A DNA stretch of 64,000 nucleotides, from NCBI GenBank assembly GCA_019634415.1, contig JAHQVJ010000180.1:1-64000 (forward strand). Reading direction: 5' to 3'. Below, one piece after another: positions 10,001-17,207 of this stretch. Both the position numbers and the translations under genes were made by a program. The DNA comes from Myxococcales bacterium. Lineage in GTDB: Bacteria; Myxococcota_A; UBA796; GCA-2862545. The notes under the pieces were generated by a model. That model worked only from the letters and a program-made list of their open reading frames with translations, had not been told where the DNA came from and ran no database searches. The number at the start of each line of letters is the position of its first letter. Position 1 is the stretch's first letter.

Positions 10001-10252
10001 CTGCAGGGACTGGGGGTGCACTGGGAGCTGTGGGCGCTCGGCGGCCCCGGCGCGATGTCGCCTCACGATGCACTGCGAGCCGCCACCGTGGACGGTGCTC
10101 GCTACATCGGCATCGACGGTGACGTGGGGACGGTGGCCCCCGGCAAGCTCGCCGATCTCGTGATCCTGGATGCGGATCCGCTGCAGGATCTGCGCGCCAC
10201 CACGCAGATCCATGCCGTGATCAAGAACGGCGAGGTGGTGGTGCGACCCTGA
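7094..10252 (+). CDS. Exported PD40 propeller-amidohydrolase fusion
   Basis: A 1052-residue protein. The ATG at 7094 gives a clean signal peptide (MDLHRILCVL..., cut near AFA); an ATG at 7073 in the same frame would add seven residues ahead of it. The first half holds TolB/PD40 beta-propeller blades (FSPDGARIAFVSDRGG, LSPDGTTLVFVSR, WSPDGSQLAYTSYSDG). An acidic linker of Glu/Asp follows at about 620. The second half is an amidohydrolase: VIPGLVDVHAHLH (metal site, about 705-717), SVKVYQQ (about 808), MEHA (about 856), GAHGELQGLG (about 965) and the C-terminal GKLADLVILDADPL. The architecture matches known PD40-imidazolonepropionase-like hydrolases. The substrate is unknown; a peptide or cyclic amide is possible. 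It converges on the collagen-like gene. Confidence 0.88.
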   Translation: MDLHRILCVLCVGFSTSLAFAEEENKGEEWDISAPHGPTHTVDLDLDEGTWVSVSVHGDRVVFDLLGDIWTVPLAGGEATRLTEGPAWDVQPTFSPDGARIAFVSDRGGNENIWIMEADGSSPEAFTDDAIARCTHPVWDLQSPYLLYRRRTVDTRSIGVTEIWQRHLEGGDGFALTSLDDHPHAGEPWPVDDRTVLFSSRQGRFEYDQSPVAGLWSVQRLDRRTGEIRPLARGPGSASRPALSPDGTTLVFVSRIRNRTVLEAMDVATGQRRVVWDELSPDELEGFALHGTYPRMDWTDDGDLVLWAQGGLWRLDVASGARSAIPFRARGSMTLHDITRPQVAIEDAVRARVLRWPSVSRREAWAFSALGAVWTRDRRGTVRRISRGSGFAPAWSPDGSQLAYTSYSDGAGALQITSATGRSPSVLPIAGQLTNPTWADDGRSLVVLRGPDGHVSPDLGREGWYEVVELKRRGGRWTSRVVTAVDALWGSRKQRLRIRDGRLYFLEHRATEPRAPQEAVLVSVAMDGTDKQDHLKLGRALEAAISPGFDRIAYKIDHQLWVAALPPNPRSVEVGALPKTQVTQVVGDWVGWSPDGAEVTWAEGPVLKRRAVADLWQPDAEEAEEEDEDPLAEDPEIRSLEIELSVPRARPRGTVVLRDARVISMVEDEILEGVDVLVERDRITAIGPDLQAPAGAVELDCAGKTVIPGLVDVHAHLHFSSADVLPEQEWRYLVALDFGVTTVHDPSTLTDLVFTQREMVEAGFMQGPRVYSTGAVLYGALSRSNADTPTPDAARAHVRRLAASGATSVKVYQQSQRDRRQWFLQACQEEGLLCVPEGGGDLWMDLGMVVDGYPTMEHALPTAPLHRDVLELFAASTGGQQGDGLGTFYTPTLQVAYGGLGAHHFFVQRDFPVDDPRLRRHTPERQLEALLWRAPVMAHAEDWRFQRTAQDAAALQAAGVPVTLGAHGELQGLGVHWELWALGGPGAMSPHDALRAATVDGARYIGIDGDVGTVAPGKLADLVILDADPLQDLRATTQIHAVIKNGEVVVRP

Positions 10253-10282
10253 TCCACCGCGAGCGCAGCTCGCGGCGGATCA
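10250..10282. terminator. Hairpin spanning both stop codons of convergent genes
   Basis: A 15-bp stem with one mismatch and a 3-nt loop (arms TGATCCACCGCGAGC and GCTCGCGGCGGATCA). The outer TGA of one arm is the stop of the plus-strand amidohydrolase and the outer TGA of the other is the stop of the minus-strand collagen-like gene. It probably ends transcripts from both sides; there is no T-run. Confidence 0.5.
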
Positions 10283-11509
10283 CCGCGCTTCGATGTGCAG
10301 CGGCCCCCCGAACTCGGCCGGCGGGGCACCTGCCTGATCGAGCCCCAGGGCGGGCACGCCGGGCTGCTCGTTGTCGACCACGTTGCAGTTCGACTGCGCG
10401 TCGAGCTCCCATGCGTCGGTCTGCACGGCCTGCGAGTCGGGTCGCACCAGATCTCCGCCTTGGGTGGCGAGCACCGCACCGGGCAGGATGAAGTCCGAGC
10501 CGTCCAGCAGCTGGATCAGCGGATCGGTGCACAGATCGTCGGCGTAGTAGGGCTCGACGGTCTGCAGGCCCTGGTGCACCCCGGTCTCGGGATCGATCTG
10601 CCACACGTGGTCGTTGTTGTCGAAGGCCAGCAGGGTCTCGCCCTTGGTGACCTGGCTGCCGTTGATGTCCACCCACACGAAGGTGCCGCCGTCCGCGCCC
10701 GCAGCACCGGTGGGGCCGATGGGGCCCTGGGGACCAGTGGGTCCCGTGGGTCCCGTGGGTCCCGTCGCTCCATCGAGGCCGTCGGTGCCTGCAGGCCCCT
10801 GCGGTCCGGTGAGTCCGATGGGGCCCTGGGGTCCAGCCGCGCCGTCGACACCTGCGGGCCCCTGTGGGCCAGTGAGTCCGATGGGCCCCTGGGGCCCGGT
10901 GGCGCCGTCCGCACCGGCCAGCCCCTGCGGTCCGGCAGGTCCGGCCGGCCCCTGGGGCCCAGTCGCGCCCGTCGCTCCGGCTGCGCCGTCGAGGCCGTCT
11001 GCGCCCGCCGGGCCTTGGGGCCCAGCGGGGCCCGTGGCACCATCGGCACCGGCGAGGCCTTGGGGTCCCTCTGGGCCAGCGGGGCCTTGGGGGCCCGTCG
11101 CGCCGTCTGCACCTGCAGTCCCCTGCGGGCCCTCGGGTCCGGCGGGTCCCTCCGGGCCGGTGGCCCCGTCTGCGCCAGCGGGGCCCTGTGTGCCCGTCAG
11201 CCCCTGTGGGCCTGCGGGTCCTGCGGGTCCCGCCGGTCCTGCGGGGCCTTGCGGTCCAGCGGCACCCTGAAGGCCCTGGGCGCCGCGCGGGCCTTCGGGT
11301 CCCTGCGCGCCCTCGGGTCCCTCTGGGCCCTCGGGTCCTTGTGGGCCAGCGGGTCCTGCGGGTCCCGCCGGGCCGGCGGGTCCCTGTGGACCGGGCTCTC
11401 CGTCCATCCCATCCATCCCCGGCTCACCGGGATCTCCGACGTCTCCGTCCGCGGATTCACAGGCAGCGAGGGTACACAGCAACGCAAGTGCAGGCAGGTC
11501 GATTCGCAT
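10280..11509 (-). CDS. Collagen-like (Gly-X-Y) repeat lipoprotein
   Basis: A 409-residue protein. The signal peptide ends in lipobox LAAC (Cys18). Residues about 27-275 are an almost unbroken series of roughly 80 Gly-X-Y triplets, rich in GPA, GPQ, GPE, GAD, GAT and GLT and with many Pro at X, so a collagen triple helix is expected. The last 135 residues are a non-repetitive domain with two Cys (DDLCTDP and SNCNV). Family knowledge: bacterial collagen-like proteins form trimeric surface stalks, and the end domain often drives trimerisation or binding. Here the domain is C-terminal and the lipid anchor N-terminal, so the head would point away from the membrane. Expressed alone; the 149 bp upstream contains an AT-rich patch near 11582-11592 that may hold its promoter. 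Confidence 0.88.
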   Translation of the reverse strand: MRIDLPALALLCTLAACESADGDVGDPGEPGMDGMDGEPGPQGPAGPAGPAGPAGPQGPEGPEGPEGAQGPEGPRGAQGLQGAAGPQGPAGPAGPAGPAGPQGLTGTQGPAGADGATGPEGPAGPEGPQGTAGADGATGPQGPAGPEGPQGLAGADGATGPAGPQGPAGADGLDGAAGATGATGPQGPAGPAGPQGLAGADGATGPQGPIGLTGPQGPAGVDGAAGPQGPIGLTGPQGPAGTDGLDGATGPTGPTGPTGPQGPIGPTGAAGADGGTFVWVDINGSQVTKGETLLAFDNNDHVWQIDPETGVHQGLQTVEPYYADDLCTDPLIQLLDGSDFILPGAVLATQGGDLVRPDSQAVQTDAWELDAQSNCNVVDNEQPGVPALGLDQAGAPPAEFGGPLHIEAR

Positions 11510-11658
11510 GGGGGCTCTCCGATTCGCCGGGTCAGCCTACCCAGCGCCACGGCCCTTCGCGAGCAGCTCGCATTCGAGATCACAATTAATTCAAGGGCCA
11601 CCCCGTCGCGGGCGGGCGTGATCAGACTCGTGCCAGCTTCGCCGATCGGCCCCCGGAG

Positions 11659-12714
11659 CTATGCCGCGAGGGTGCGCCTCGTGGCCTGCAGCCACGCTCG
11701 CACCTTGTCGACTTCTCGCTGGTCCGCCGTCTCGTCGAACGACAGCCCCATGCGCACACCCTCGGTGCGAACCGCCATGTTGCGCAGCGTCACGGGAAGG
11801 ATGGCCACCTCGCCCAGCGCCGGCATGTGCAGCTGGATCGCGAAGGAGGTGCCCAGTCGTGCGGCACGCTTGGCATCCAGCGTGGCGCTCACCCCGAGCC
11901 CCGTGCTCGACACGTCCACCACCTGAGCCGGAAGCCGACCCAGGTCGCAGATCACGGTGGCACCTGCCGGGTTGCCCGCCACCGGACGAATGCGCTCCGC
12001 CCGACGCAGCTCCAGTGCCTTCGCCAGACCCGGTGGGAGCCGGTCGGGAGACAGCGGTGGATCGAATCGGAACACCCACTCCTTGAGATCGAGCAGCCCA
12101 CCGCGAGCCGGCGCCAGCACGACCACGTCCCCGAAGTCGAAGGCCTGCTCGTTCATGTGGATCACCAAGCGAACGGGCATCCCGGGCACCAGGCGATCCG
12201 ACTGTGCCGGCTTCACACCGAGCACCGCGGTCTCCAGGGAGATGTCGAGCACGGCCGCCCCCTCCGGGGAGCCGCCCACCGTCAGCTTGGCGTGGAGGTT
12301 GCCGATCTGCGCGATGCGCGACCGACGCGCCTCCGCGTTCGGGTCTCGCAGGCGCTCCTCGGTACGCGACAGGTACATCGCGAGATCCTCGCGCTGCTGC
12401 TCGAGGAGCCGGAGCTGCAGACCGACTCTCCCGTGGGCGGCCTCGAGAGCCTCCGCCAGGGGAGCGAGCTCCTTCCACACCACGGGGATGACCACCCGCG
12501 TCGGCGTGCCGTCGGCCATCTCGGACGCGGCGGCCATCAGGCCTCGGATGTCCTTGCGCATGTGGCTCTGTGCGCGCACCAGCAGAGCCGCCAGGGCCGC
12601 GGCGGCGCACACGGCACCCACCAGCCGCACCCGAACGTCGTCGTGCGGTACCACCATTGCTGCCAGCGCCACGATGGACACAGACGCGGCTGTCAGTTGA
12701 CGCCAACCAGTCAT
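11659..12714 (-). CDS. Membrane-anchored tandem PilZ protein
   Basis: A 351-residue protein from the ATG at 12714; an in-frame ATG at 12825 would add 37 uncharacteristic residues and has no ribosome site. Two hydrophobic helices lie at about 5-22 and 30-47, then a helical linker (residues 50-130). A first PilZ-like unit carries RRSR at about 131 and DISLE at about 156, with the usual DxSxxG broken. A second unit has the full c-di-GMP signature, RRAER at about 238 and DVSSTG at about 263. Layout resembles a YcgR-like effector with a degenerate partner domain, but membrane-bound. It is divergent from the flgB operon, so a link between c-di-GMP and flagellar function is a reasonable inference. 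Confidence 0.78.
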   Translation of the reverse strand: MTGWRQLTAASVSIVALAAMVVPHDDVRVRLVGAVCAAAALAALLVRAQSHMRKDIRGLMAAASEMADGTPTRVVIPVVWKELAPLAEALEAAHGRVGLQLRLLEQQREDLAMYLSRTEERLRDPNAEARRSRIAQIGNLHAKLTVGGSPEGAAVLDISLETAVLGVKPAQSDRLVPGMPVRLVIHMNEQAFDFGDVVVLAPARGGLLDLKEWVFRFDPPLSPDRLPPGLAKALELRRAERIRPVAGNPAGATVICDLGRLPAQVVDVSSTGLGVSATLDAKRAARLGTSFAIQLHMPALGEVAILPVTLRNMAVRTEGVRMGLSFDETADQREVDKVRAWLQATRRTLAA

Positions 12715-12818
12715 CAGCACCCGAATCGTCTGGTGGGTGGACTCCTTGAGCCGTGTCGCGCAGGCCCAGTCAGTGCCGGCCTCCAACCCACAGATCGAGC
12801 GTGCCGACACCAATGCTC

Positions 12819-12845
12819 TAAACATCGGACATCGTCGACCGATTG
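12819..12845 (+). promoter_or_regulatory. Candidate sigma-28-like promoter of the flagellar operon
   Basis: TAAA at 12819-12822 followed by exactly 15 bases and ACCGATTG, compared with the FliA consensus TAAA-N15-GCCGATAA (five contiguous -10 bases match). Predicted start near 12852, just ahead of the flgB ribosome site GGAGG at 12858-12862. Not tested; sigma-28 control of early basal-body genes would be atypical. Confidence 0.4.
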
Positions 12846-12849
12846 TCCG
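12826..12849. promoter_or_regulatory. Dyad overlapping the flgB promoter
   Basis: CGGACA and TGTCCG form perfect 6-bp arms around a 12-base centre that overlaps the candidate -10 element between the divergent PilZ and flgB genes. Possible operator. Confidence 0.3.
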
Positions 12850-12869
12850 GATGCCTGGGAGGCCAGCAC

Positions 12870-13235
12870 ATGGACGGCGTCTTCTCCGACCCCATCACAT
12901 CGGGACTCGAGCGGGTCCTCGACCTCAGACAGCAACAGCACGCGCTCACGGCGAGCAACCTCGCCAACGCGGAGACCCCTGGCTTCAAGGCCAAGGTGGT
13001 CGACTTCCAGCGAGAGCTGTCCCGCGCGATGGAGCCCTCCCCCAGTGGGGCTGGACCGTCGCGGGTGCGGGTGATCGAGATGGAGGCTGCTCCCTGGTCG
13101 ACGGACGGCAACAGTGTGCTCGCCGAGCGCGAGCAAGCGCGTCTGCAAGAGAACGCGCTGATGTTCCGTGCGGTCGCTCGAGGCCTGTCTCGGAGACTGG
13201 CCATGCTCAAGTACGCCGCTGGCGAAGGACGGTGA
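12870..13235 (+). CDS. flgB: Flagellar basal-body rod protein FlgB
   Basis: 121 residues. Start chosen at the ATG at 12870 because GGAGG lies 7 bases upstream; a TTG at 12843 in frame would add nine residues. The segment QQHALTASNLANAETPGFK is the hallmark of the flagellar rod/hook family (N-terminal helix then the ANxxTPGFK turn), and the C-terminal helix ends FRAVARGLSRRLAMLKYA. FlgB is the proximal rod subunit assembled on the MS ring. First gene of a tight operon; flgC follows after 4 bases. Confidence 0.93.
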   Translation: MDGVFSDPITSGLERVLDLRQQQHALTASNLANAETPGFKAKVVDFQRELSRAMEPSPSGAGPSRVRVIEMEAAPWSTDGNSVLAEREQARLQENALMFRAVARGLSRRLAMLKYAAGEGR

Positions 13236-13239
13236 TCTC

Positions 13240-13659
13240 GTGGACTTCATCGACACTCTGAACATTGCAGGTTCCGGAATGGCTGCGCAGCGGGTGCGGC
13301 TACAGACCATCGCGTCCAACCTGGCCAACGCTCGCACCACCCGCACCGAGGGCGGGGGGCCCTACCAGAGACGGGCTCCGATCTTCGTCGCCGAGCCCAT
13401 GGGATCCTTCAGCAGCGCCCTGGACCGCGAGCTGTCGAGCGTTCGCGTGGAGCGCATCGCCACCTCGGATGCCGTACAGATGGTCTACGACCCTGGGCAT
13501 CCCGACGCCGACACCGATGGATACGTGGCGCTGCCCGACATCGACGTACTGGCCGAGATGGTGGACCTGATGACGGCCGCCCGGTCCTACGAGGCCAACG
13601 TCAACACTGTGGAGGTCACCCGCGACATCGCGTTGGGTGCCCTCGAGATCGGGAGCTGA
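13240..13659 (+). CDS. flgC: Flagellar basal-body rod protein FlgC
   Basis: 139 residues from a GTG at 13240, four bases after the flgB stop. Shows the family N-terminus (GMAAQRVRLQTIASNLANA), the middle HPDADTDGYVALPDID typical of FlgC, and the C-terminal helix EMVDLMTAARSYEANVNTVE. FlgC is a proximal rod subunit that stacks with FlgB. The usual rod turn is ANARTTRTEGGGPYQRR. In operon with flgB and fliE. Confidence 0.94.
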   Translation: MDFIDTLNIAGSGMAAQRVRLQTIASNLANARTTRTEGGGPYQRRAPIFVAEPMGSFSSALDRELSSVRVERIATSDAVQMVYDPGHPDADTDGYVALPDIDVLAEMVDLMTAARSYEANVNTVEVTRDIALGALEIGS

Positions 13660-13661
13660 TC

Positions 13662-13964
13662 ATGGTGACGGGAATCGGGGGAATCGAGGCCTACACCCAG
13701 GTCGCTGGTCTGAGTGGGGTGCCAGCGAGTGCGGCGGCGGTCGGGCCAGGGTTCGGCCCGGCGCTGCGCGAGGCCATCGGTGCTGTGGAGGTGCAGCACA
13801 CCCACGCCGATGACGCCCTGGCGATGCTCGCCAGCGGGGAGTCCGTCGATCTGCACGGAACGATGATCGCGCTCGAGAAGGCCGACATTGCACTGAGAAC
13901 CATGGTCTCGGTGCGAGACAAGTTCATCTCTGCCTACGAGCAGGTGATGAACATGAGCGTGTGA
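13662..13964 (+). CDS. fliE: Flagellar hook-basal body protein FliE
   Basis: 100 residues, ATG two bases after the flgC stop. The C-terminal half is typical FliE: HADDALAMLASGESVDLH, then IALEKADIALRTMVSVRDKF and the final AYEQVMNMSV. FliE links the MS ring (FliF) to the rod. The gene order flgB-flgC-fliE-fliF is the classic conserved one. Confidence 0.94.
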   Translation: MVTGIGGIEAYTQVAGLSGVPASAAAVGPGFGPALREAIGAVEVQHTHADDALAMLASGESVDLHGTMIALEKADIALRTMVSVRDKFISAYEQVMNMSV

Positions 13965-13971
13965 GCGAACG

Positions 13972-15537
13972 ATGCAAGGGTTCGTCGAACGACTGTCGGC
14001 CTTCTGGGTCGCACTCGACCCAGCTCAGCGGTTCCAGTTCGGAGCGCTGGCCATGGTCACGCTGGCCATCCTCATCGGGGTGGGCGCTTGGTCTGCCACG
14101 CCTCGCTGGACGCCTGTGCTGGAGGGGCAGCCGTACGACGAGCTGCTTCGCGCCGCCGCAGGCCTGGACGAAGCCGAGATCGCGTTCCACATCGAGAACG
14201 GGTCACTGATGGTGGATGCCCCCAAGGTGGGGGCGGCCCGTCGCGCGCTGGCCACCACCTCGGACCTGCCTGGACTCAAGGACGTCTCCGAGATGCAGCT
14301 CGGGCTCACGCCCAAGGCCCAGGCCTGGGCGTTCATGCGGGCTCTGGAAGGCGATCTGGCTCGCGGCATCAACGACATCAGCGGCGTGGCCAAGTCTCGG
14401 GTGCACGTCGTACCCCCTCGGGAGGCGCTGTTCCTGGACGAGAAGGAGCCTGCGCGCGCCTCGGTCTTCGTGCACTCCGAGCCCGGCCACTCGCTGTCGC
14501 GGGACCAGGTTCGGGCCATCACCAACCTGGTGGCGGGTGCGGTGGATGGGCTGACGGCCGACCGCGTGGCGTTGATCGACGACAACGGTTCGCTGCTCAC
14601 CGAGAGCGTGGACATGGACGGCACCGCGCGGCCGTCCGAGCTGCCCACGGAGCTGCTGGCGTATCGGTCCCAGCTGGAGCGTCGCTACGTGCAGATCGTC
14701 AAGCAGGCCCTGGACCCGGTCCTGGGCTTCGACGGCAGCTACAGCGTGACGTCCACCGTGGACATCGACATGACGTCGTCGGAGACGATCAGCAAGCGCA
14801 TCGACACGAAAGGCCAGGCCATCGTCGAGGAGAACATCGAGGAGTCCAACGCTGAGACCGAGAAGGCTGGTGGCGTGCCCGGCGTGGACGCCAACCTGCC
14901 CGAGCGGCCCGCGGCGGCGAACAGCGGGACCACACGCGAGGAGTCCAGCACCATCGGCAGTCGCTTCGAGTACCCCACCGTAGACGAGGTCTCCCGCCGG
15001 CCAGCCGGTGGCGTGAAGCGCGTCAGCGTGTCGGTCCAGGTGGACAGCGCCAAGGTGGAGGGGCTCGCGGAGGCCGCGGGGGTCGGAGCGGACGAGGTCC
15101 AGAAGAAGATCGAGCGGGCCGTGATGGCTGCGGTCCATCCCGACGAGGCGCGCAACGACTCCGTCTCGGTGCACTTCATGCCCTTCAGCCACGTGGAGTT
15201 CGAGGACGTCGGGGCGACCGGTGGCGTGGCTGCGGTGGACGTGGCCACGTCGACGCTTCCCTACGTGGTGGCGGGGCTCGCCATCGTGCTGGCGTTCCTG
15301 TTCGTGGTGCGACCCCTCATGACCGCCATCACGGCGGCTCCCACGCCCAAGGCTCCCCTGGAGGAAGAACGCGAGTTGGCTCGTTCAGAGCAAGATGAAG
15401 ACGAGCACATCACCATGCGCCTGAGGAAGCTCATCGACGACTTCCATCCCGTCGACTCGCAAGAGCTCTCGGCCCTGGTGGACCAACAGCCCAACGCTGC
15501 CGCCAAGGTTCTCAAGCAGTGGCAGCGGTTCGGCTGA
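13972..15537 (+). CDS. fliF: Flagellar MS-ring protein FliF
   Basis: 521 residues, close to the family norm of about 530-560. An N-terminal transmembrane helix (about 24-43) precedes the YscJ/FliF ring-building domains (QLGLTPKAQAWAFMRALEGDLARGI, then KSRVHVVPPREALF, and QVRAITNLVAGAVDGL). A long hydrophilic region rich in Glu/Ser/Thr follows, then a second transmembrane helix at about 427-450. The cytoplasmic tail (about 455-521) is acidic and should bind FliG, whose gene follows after 9 bases. Forms the base of the motor in the inner membrane and houses the export gate. Confidence 0.94.
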   Translation: MQGFVERLSAFWVALDPAQRFQFGALAMVTLAILIGVGAWSATPRWTPVLEGQPYDELLRAAAGLDEAEIAFHIENGSLMVDAPKVGAARRALATTSDLPGLKDVSEMQLGLTPKAQAWAFMRALEGDLARGINDISGVAKSRVHVVPPREALFLDEKEPARASVFVHSEPGHSLSRDQVRAITNLVAGAVDGLTADRVALIDDNGSLLTESVDMDGTARPSELPTELLAYRSQLERRYVQIVKQALDPVLGFDGSYSVTSTVDIDMTSSETISKRIDTKGQAIVEENIEESNAETEKAGGVPGVDANLPERPAAANSGTTREESSTIGSRFEYPTVDEVSRRPAGGVKRVSVSVQVDSAKVEGLAEAAGVGADEVQKKIERAVMAAVHPDEARNDSVSVHFMPFSHVEFEDVGATGGVAAVDVATSTLPYVVAGLAIVLAFLFVVRPLMTAITAAPTPKAPLEEERELARSEQDEDEHITMRLRKLIDDFHPVDSQELSALVDQQPNAAAKVLKQWQRFG

Positions 15538-15546
15538 GGAGATGCA

Positions 15547-16569
15547 TTGAGCGCCAGCGCCGCCTCCCCGGACCCGTCGAACCTCACCGGCCCACAGCGT
15601 GCCGCGATCCTGGTGATGTACCTGGATCGCAGCGTGGCCAAGGAGGTCCTCCGACACATGTCCGACCAGGACCTCAAGCAGATCGGCGAAGCGATGGCCG
15701 AGGTGGAGTCCGTGTCTCCCGAGATCATCGAGGAGGTGGTGGGCCAGTTCGTTCGCGACATGTACGACGCGTGCCTGGTGCCCCGCACGGGCTCGGAGTT
15801 CGCGCTGGATGTCTTGCCGGACCTGGTGGAGGACAGCCGTCGCCCGCGCCTGATGTCGGTGCTTCGTCGTCAGCTGTCCAATCGGCTCGCGGAAGAGGTG
15901 GCGCGGCATCCCAACCGGACGGTGGCGGCGCTGCTGCTCGACGAGCATCCGCAGACCCAGGCGGTGGCGTTGCTGCTGATGGGAGAAGACAACGCGGCGG
16001 GCGTGCTGGGTCAGTTCCCCGACGTGGCCCGAGGCGACGTGGCGATGCGCATGGCCCGCATCAAGCGCATTCCGGCTCAGCTCGCCGACAAGGTGGAGGA
16101 GAGCCTGCTCGCTGCGTTGGCCGACGAGGGTGCCGGAGGGCTCGATCTGCCAGGCATCGACAGGACCGCCAAGATCCTGGGGCGGCTGTCTGGGGAGCAC
16201 CAGCAAGAGGTGCTCGACGGCATCGCTCGAGACGAGCCCGAGCTGTCGGAGATCCTGCGGCGTCGCATGGTGGTCTTCGAGGACCTCACCGGACTGGACG
16301 ACCGCTCCATGCAGACGCTGCTCAAGAGCATCGAGCGCGACAAGCTGGTCATCGCCCTGCGCGGTGCCTCCGATGGACTGCTGGCGCTGGTGCTACGCAA
16401 CATGTCGAGCCGTGCGGCGCAGGATCTGTCCGAGGAGATCGAGGTCCTGGGTCCGAAGCCCAAGCAGGTGGTGGAGCAGGCCCGCGAGGAGATCGTGCAG
16501 ACCGTGCTGCACCTCCGCGAGGAGGGTGCCATCGTGCTGTCCTTTGGCGATGACTCCGAGATGATGTAG
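15547..16569 (+). CDS. fliG: Flagellar motor switch protein FliG
   Basis: 340 residues. The start is a TTG at 15547 with GAGGAG five bases upstream; the nearby ATG at 15542 meets a stop at once. N-domain GPQRAAILVMYLDRSVAKEV; middle domain HPQTQAVALLLM (the EHPQ motif is conserved); C-terminal domain FEDLTGLDDRSMQTLL with the charged residues that interact with the stator. Couples MotA-type stators to the rotor and takes part in direction switching. The C-terminal FGDDSEMM tail is acidic. In the fliF-fliH operon. Confidence 0.95.
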   Translation: MSASAASPDPSNLTGPQRAAILVMYLDRSVAKEVLRHMSDQDLKQIGEAMAEVESVSPEIIEEVVGQFVRDMYDACLVPRTGSEFALDVLPDLVEDSRRPRLMSVLRRQLSNRLAEEVARHPNRTVAALLLDEHPQTQAVALLLMGEDNAAGVLGQFPDVARGDVAMRMARIKRIPAQLADKVEESLLAALADEGAGGLDLPGIDRTAKILGRLSGEHQQEVLDGIARDEPELSEILRRRMVVFEDLTGLDDRSMQTLLKSIERDKLVIALRGASDGLLALVLRNMSSRAAQDLSEEIEVLGPKPKQVVEQAREEIVQTVLHLREEGAIVLSFGDDSEMM

Positions 16570-16571
16570 CG

Positions 16572-17207
16572 ATGGCCTTTCGTCCCATGGACACCGAGTC
16601 CGGCGAGTTCCGACCGCTCACCCCCTCCGATCGGTCTCCGCCTCGGATCTCGGCGGTGCCCGACCGGGCCGGCCCCGATCTGGACGACATGGAGGAGCTC
16701 CAGGGCCTGATCCGCGAGGCGCGGGAGCAGGGCGCGGCGGAGGCGCGGGCGGAGATGGAGGCAGAGCTCGTGCAGCTCCGCGAGGCCCTGGATGCCTTGG
16801 GGCCCACCCTCGAGGATCTTGCGGCGATGCGTCGTCGGACGCTGTCGCAGAGTGCCGAAGATGTGGCCGATCTGGTGCGACTGTTCGCCAGCCGCGTGGT
16901 CCACGATGCCCTCGCGCACAACCCCGATGCCCTCGTGCGGTTGGTGAAGGAGGCCGTGGCACAGCTGCCCGAGAGTGAGGAGGTCACCATCGTGGTGTCG
17001 CCCCAGGCGGCCGAGACCCTCACCCGCGTGCTCGAGCCCAAGCTCAAGGACCGGGTGGTGGTGGACGCCGAGATCCAGGCAGGAGCCGTGGTTCGCACCC
17101 GCTACGCGTCGCTGGACGCCACCCTGCGCACGGCCGAGCAAGGGCTCGAGACGGCGGTTCAGGAGTGGCTTTCAGAGCAGTGGTGGGTCGAGGGGGATCT
17201 GGCATGA
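16572..17207 (+). CDS. fliH: Flagellar assembly protein FliH
   Basis: 211 residues between fliG and fliI. The N-terminus is variable and Pro-rich; residues about 36-75 form a charged coiled coil (REAREQGAAEARAEMEAEL) with the Ala/Gly-rich repeats typical of FliH. The C-terminal half has the FliH/HrpE (V-ATPase E-subunit-like) fold (VTIVVSPQAAETL, ending WLSEQWWVEGDLA). FliH dimers hold the ATPase FliI at the export gate. Stop overlaps the fliI start by 4 bases. Confidence 0.88.
   Translation: MAFRPMDTESGEFRPLTPSDRSPPRISAVPDRAGPDLDDMEELQGLIREAREQGAAEARAEMEAELVQLREALDALGPTLEDLAAMRRRTLSQSAEDVADLVRLFASRVVHDALAHNPDALVRLVKEAVAQLPESEEVTIVVSPQAAETLTRVLEPKLKDRVVVDAEIQAGAVVRTRYASLDATLRTAEQGLETAVQEWLSEQWWVEGDLA

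Noticed and set aside
7031..10213. 1060-codon open frame on the minus strand opposite the amidohydrolase
   Set aside because: It is a shadow caused by G/C-rich third positions; the translation has no domains and is His/Arg-rich, whereas the plus strand gives a clear protein.
10690..11435. Tandem DNA repeats of the collagen gene as a CRISPR or satellite array
   Set aside because: The periodicity is nine bases or multiples and is explained fully by Gly-X-Y codons in an intact reading frame.
11629..11635. TGGCACG on the minus strand as a sigma-54 -24 element for the collagen-like gene
   Set aside because: The -12 GC element is missing at the required spacing (TGATC instead of TTGCA).
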